A stretch of 64,000 nt of DNA, taken from assembly GCA_016714985.1 (NCBI GenBank), contig JADKBS010000008.1, positions 1 through 64,000 on the forward strand, in the 5' to 3' direction. Positions 61,801 to 64,000 of the stretch are shown in pieces. The notes below the pieces were generated by a model. The model had not been told where the DNA came from, searched no databases, and was given only the letters and a program-made list of their open reading frames with translations. The DNA comes from Saprospiraceae bacterium (GTDB taxonomy: Bacteria; Bacteroidota; Bacteroidia; Chitinophagales; Saprospiraceae). Each line of letters starts with the position of its first letter. Position 1 is the first letter of the stretch. A program made the position numbers and the translations under genes.

Positions 61801-63799
61801 CCGCACCATTGGAGGGAAAGCTCGTTGGTGCTGGGCAGTTGATTTGGAAGGTATGCGTCCTGGAAGCCGTGCCTTCGGCATCCAACAAGATATAGTAGGT
61901 GGTGCCTGCCGTCAATGGGCCGAAGTTGGTACTGCCAGCGGCATTTAAATCGTCAATGCAAGTCCAACCAGTGGAGGAGCAGCCGCCCGAAGCATCCTTG
62001 AAGAAGTAATCAATATAGTTGCCATCTGCAGCTGTGACCTGTAACGTGTGGGGGCCGGATACGGTTGGTGTGAAACTGTAAACTTTCTCAGCGCCGGGTG
62101 TGGTGAAACCGCAACTGTTAGGGCTCCAGCCACCGCCAGTACCGGATAGGGTTATTGACGTTGTATCTGCGCAAATAATGGACTCGATAGGGACTGCGCA
62201 GGGGTCTATGGGCGGTGCAGGGCAGTTGATTTGGAAGGTATGCGTTCGAGATGTCGTAGCTTCTCCATCCAGCAGAATATAGTAGATCGTGCCTGCTGTG
62301 AGCGGGCCGAAATTTGTGGATGATGGCAAACTTATGTCATCAATGCATGTCCAGCCAGTGGAGGAGCAGCCGCCAGCAGCATCCTTGTAGAAATAATCCA
62401 CAAAGCCGCCCGAAGCACCTGTGACCTGCAAAGTGTGGATGCCGGATACGGTAGGCGTGAAACTGTAAACCTTTTCAGCGCCGGGCGTACTGAAGCCGCA
62501 ACTGTTGGGGCTCCAGCCAGCGCCGCTGCCTGATAGCGTTACCGACGTTGTATCACTGCAAATAAGGGTCTCGATGGGTGCTGCACAAGGGTCAACGGGC
62601 GGCGCCGGGCAATTGATTTGAAAGCTATGCGTCCGGGCAGTCGTGCCCTCTGCATCCAACAAGATATAGTAGGTGGTGCCTGTTGTCAATGGGCCGAAGT
62701 TGGTACTGCCAGCGGCATTTAAATCATCAATGCAAGTCCAGCCCGTGGAGGAGCAGCCACCAGCAGCATCCTTGAAGAAATAATCCACGAAGCCGCCCGA
62801 AGCACTAGTGACCTGCAACGTGTGGGTGCCGGATACGGTAGGCGTGAAACTGTAAACCTTCTCAGCACCGGGTGTAGAGAACCCGCAATTGGTTACGTTC
62901 CAGCCTGCACCTGCACCTACCAGGGTTGCCGTTGTGGAACTGGCACAGGCGATGGTCTCGATGGGCGCTGCGCAAGGGTCAGCCACCGGGCAGTTGATTT
63001 GGAAAGTATGGGTAACGGAGGAGATAGTCTCCGGGTCGAGCAGGATATAGTAGGTCGTACCTGCTGTTAGTGTTCCCATGCTTATCGTAGTTGGGCTGAA
63101 AATATCGTCAATACAGGTCCAGCCCGTAGAAGAACAGCCACCGGAAGCATCCTTGATGAAATAGTCAATAAAGCCGCCGCTGTTGGTGGAGGTCACTTGC
63201 AGGTCGTGTACGCCCGTGGTCGTAGGCGTAAAGCTGTACAGCTTCTCGGTGCCGGGCGTGGAGAAGCCGCAGCTACCGGGGTTCCAAAGCCCTGTGCCAC
63301 TAAGGGTTACCGTTGTGGGCGTGGCACATGCTATGGGCGAAATGCTCAAGCATGGGTCGGGCGCACCAGGGCAGCTGGTACACTGCACCGTGCCTGTATG
63401 ACAGGTGCCATCGGTGCCACAGGCTGCATTCGTGTTGTAGTGCAGGTACAGCGGGCCGGATACCGTGCAGACGACGCTAATGGGTGCAAACCCGAACCCA
63501 AGCACAGTCCCACCGGGCGTGCCCTGGCGGATGGTGATGTAGTTGCCCGCACCTCCCGTCGCATTGAACAGGTAGGTGGAGCCAGCAGAAGCGCTGTTGA
63601 TGGTGCTGTATTCCCCAGCAAAGGCGCAGGTGGTGATGGTGGTGATGGTGTTGTTGGTTGGCGCATTGATGGTGCCAAATTGCGAAGGATTGTTGCATTG
63701 CGCCAATGCTTGCTGTGTGGAAAACAGGCCAAGGAACACCACCAAGGCGATGCTCATTCGGGTTTTCCAAGTTTGTGTAAACGATAAATTGAATTTCAT
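58870..63799 (-). CDS. Very large repeat-built T9SS surface protein, one frameshift
   Basis: Starts at 63799 (signal peptide ..MSIALVVFLGLFSTQQALAQ). The frame is broken once at the G5 run 61757-61761. Removing one base joins ..VACPALAVAPTAP to TYTSPLYPNCGPITP.. and gives about 1,642 residues. In order: an N-terminal domain, four ~129-residue PPC-like repeats (DPCAAPIET.., ..EKVYSFTPTVSG.., ..TYYILLDAEGT..), seven ~76-residue repeats (FTVPANGAATVACP.., CEGTRTYTWTYTDCEGN..), a unique cysteine-rich region of about 400 residues, and a T9SS type A domain (FSLSPNPASNMVTFMM). It is probably an adhesin or a surface structural protein. The coding frame is otherwise intact. Confidence 0.85.
60180..61820. 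repeat. Array of seven ~228-bp coding repeats
   Basis: Successive copies are 228 bases apart (for example GTGAACGGGTTGCG at 61115 and 61343) and encode the FTVPANG..CEGTRTYTWTYTDCEGN unit. The middle copies are nearly identical and the outer ones diverge. This suggests expansion from the centre and makes the array unstable and hard to assemble. Confidence 0.85.
61834..63370. repeat. Array of four ~387-bp coding repeats (PPC-like)
   Basis: The word GGCAGTTGATTTGG or a close variant recurs at 61834, 62221, 62608 and 62989, with spacings of 387, 387 and 381 bases. Each unit encodes one beta-sandwich PPC-like domain with SFTPT and GTTYYILLD. Confidence 0.85.
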
Positions 63800-64000
63800 A
63801 AGCTAAAGGAGATTGATTAGGAATGAGTAGATAATGCTAGTTACAAGCTGCGAGCAAGGTGGTTCTTACCACGAAATCCATCGTTTTACCTTCTAAAACT
63901 CGCAACTCGTGACCTGCAACTCGTAGCTTTTTATTTTCTGCAACTTGGATTGTGCCGTTGGCCGTTGGCCATTGGCTAACAGCCTTCCAACGCCAGCCAT
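63800..64000. other. Upstream region of the surface-protein gene, no gene seen
   Basis: No reading frame is convincing up to the window edge. Short repeated words (GCAACTCGTGACCTGCAACTCGTAGC, split as two CAACTCGT copies) are present. Confidence 0.4.

Noticed and set aside
60180..61820. Possible CRISPR or rRNA-like repeat array
   Set aside because: The 228-bp units are fully coding and keep one frame; it is a protein repeat.

Overview
The window looks like a chromosome piece of a Bacteroidota bacterium, most likely of the Saprospiria/Chitinophaga-Lewinella side. The grounds are hybrid two-component proteins with AraC-type output, type IX secretion (T9SS) C-terminal sorting domains, Gln-ended signal peptides (..AQ), TPR-rich sensors, promoter boxes of the TTG-N19-23-TAnnTTTG type and almost no Shine-Dalgarno signal. 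Housekeeping genes are absent, and I saw no tRNA, rRNA or CRISPR array.

Layout. 1-6.8 kb: two tandem hybrid two-component regulators, both interrupted (one by two frameshifts, one by two in-frame stops) and both carrying palindromic inserts inside the coding sequence. 7-12 kb: small secreted proteins, lipoproteins and DUF4440 proteins, with a cluster of palindromes between them. 10-24.5 kb: a run of exported enzymes (serine hydrolase, TPR lipoprotein-like protein, intradiol dioxygenase with an extra C-terminal domain, di-heme cytochrome, agmatine deiminase-type enzyme, tricorn-like protease, C45 acyltransferase), broken by an antisense DUF1016 nuclease gene. 24.5-26.8 kb: AT-rich small genes, all on the minus strand, separated by two attC-like palindromes; this reads as a two-cassette integron remnant without integrase. 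27-29.8 kb: a serine hydrolase/D-aminoacylase fusion followed by a 21-bp minisatellite. 30-37.8 kb: a defence island. It holds a four-gene operon (XRE regulator, DNA methyltransferase, double-GHKL ATPase/histidine-kinase-like protein, receiver-like protein) and then a type II restriction-modification pair bracketed by 72-bp direct repeats. 38-47 kb: a GH13 amylase, a LytTR/HisKA_2 two-component pair (both frameshifted), a cytochrome lipoprotein, a crystallin/TSP3/T9SS protein and a phosphotriesterase-like enzyme. 47.7-50.7 kb: a secreted subtilase. 51-58 kb: a second defence island. It holds an AAA ATPase, a TOPRIM-like protein and a DUF262 protein in one overlapping operon that abuts the last 52 codons of an hsdM gene, then a HipA-like kinase/DUF3037 pair and a lone C5 methyltransferase. 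58.3-64 kb: a remnant of a third hybrid regulator, palindromes, a clear terminator and a ~1,640-residue repeat-built T9SS surface protein.

How it works together. The background genes are typical of a polymer-degrading, surface-active Bacteroidota: sensor/regulator pairs, exported hydrolases and T9SS cargo. Two accessory blocks carry anti-phage or genome-defence gene sets of uncommon composition. About ten one- or two-base frameshifts, mostly in short homopolymers, restore intact proteins when corrected. Either the assembly has residual indel errors or these genes are really decaying, and every pseudogene call here should be read with that in mind.
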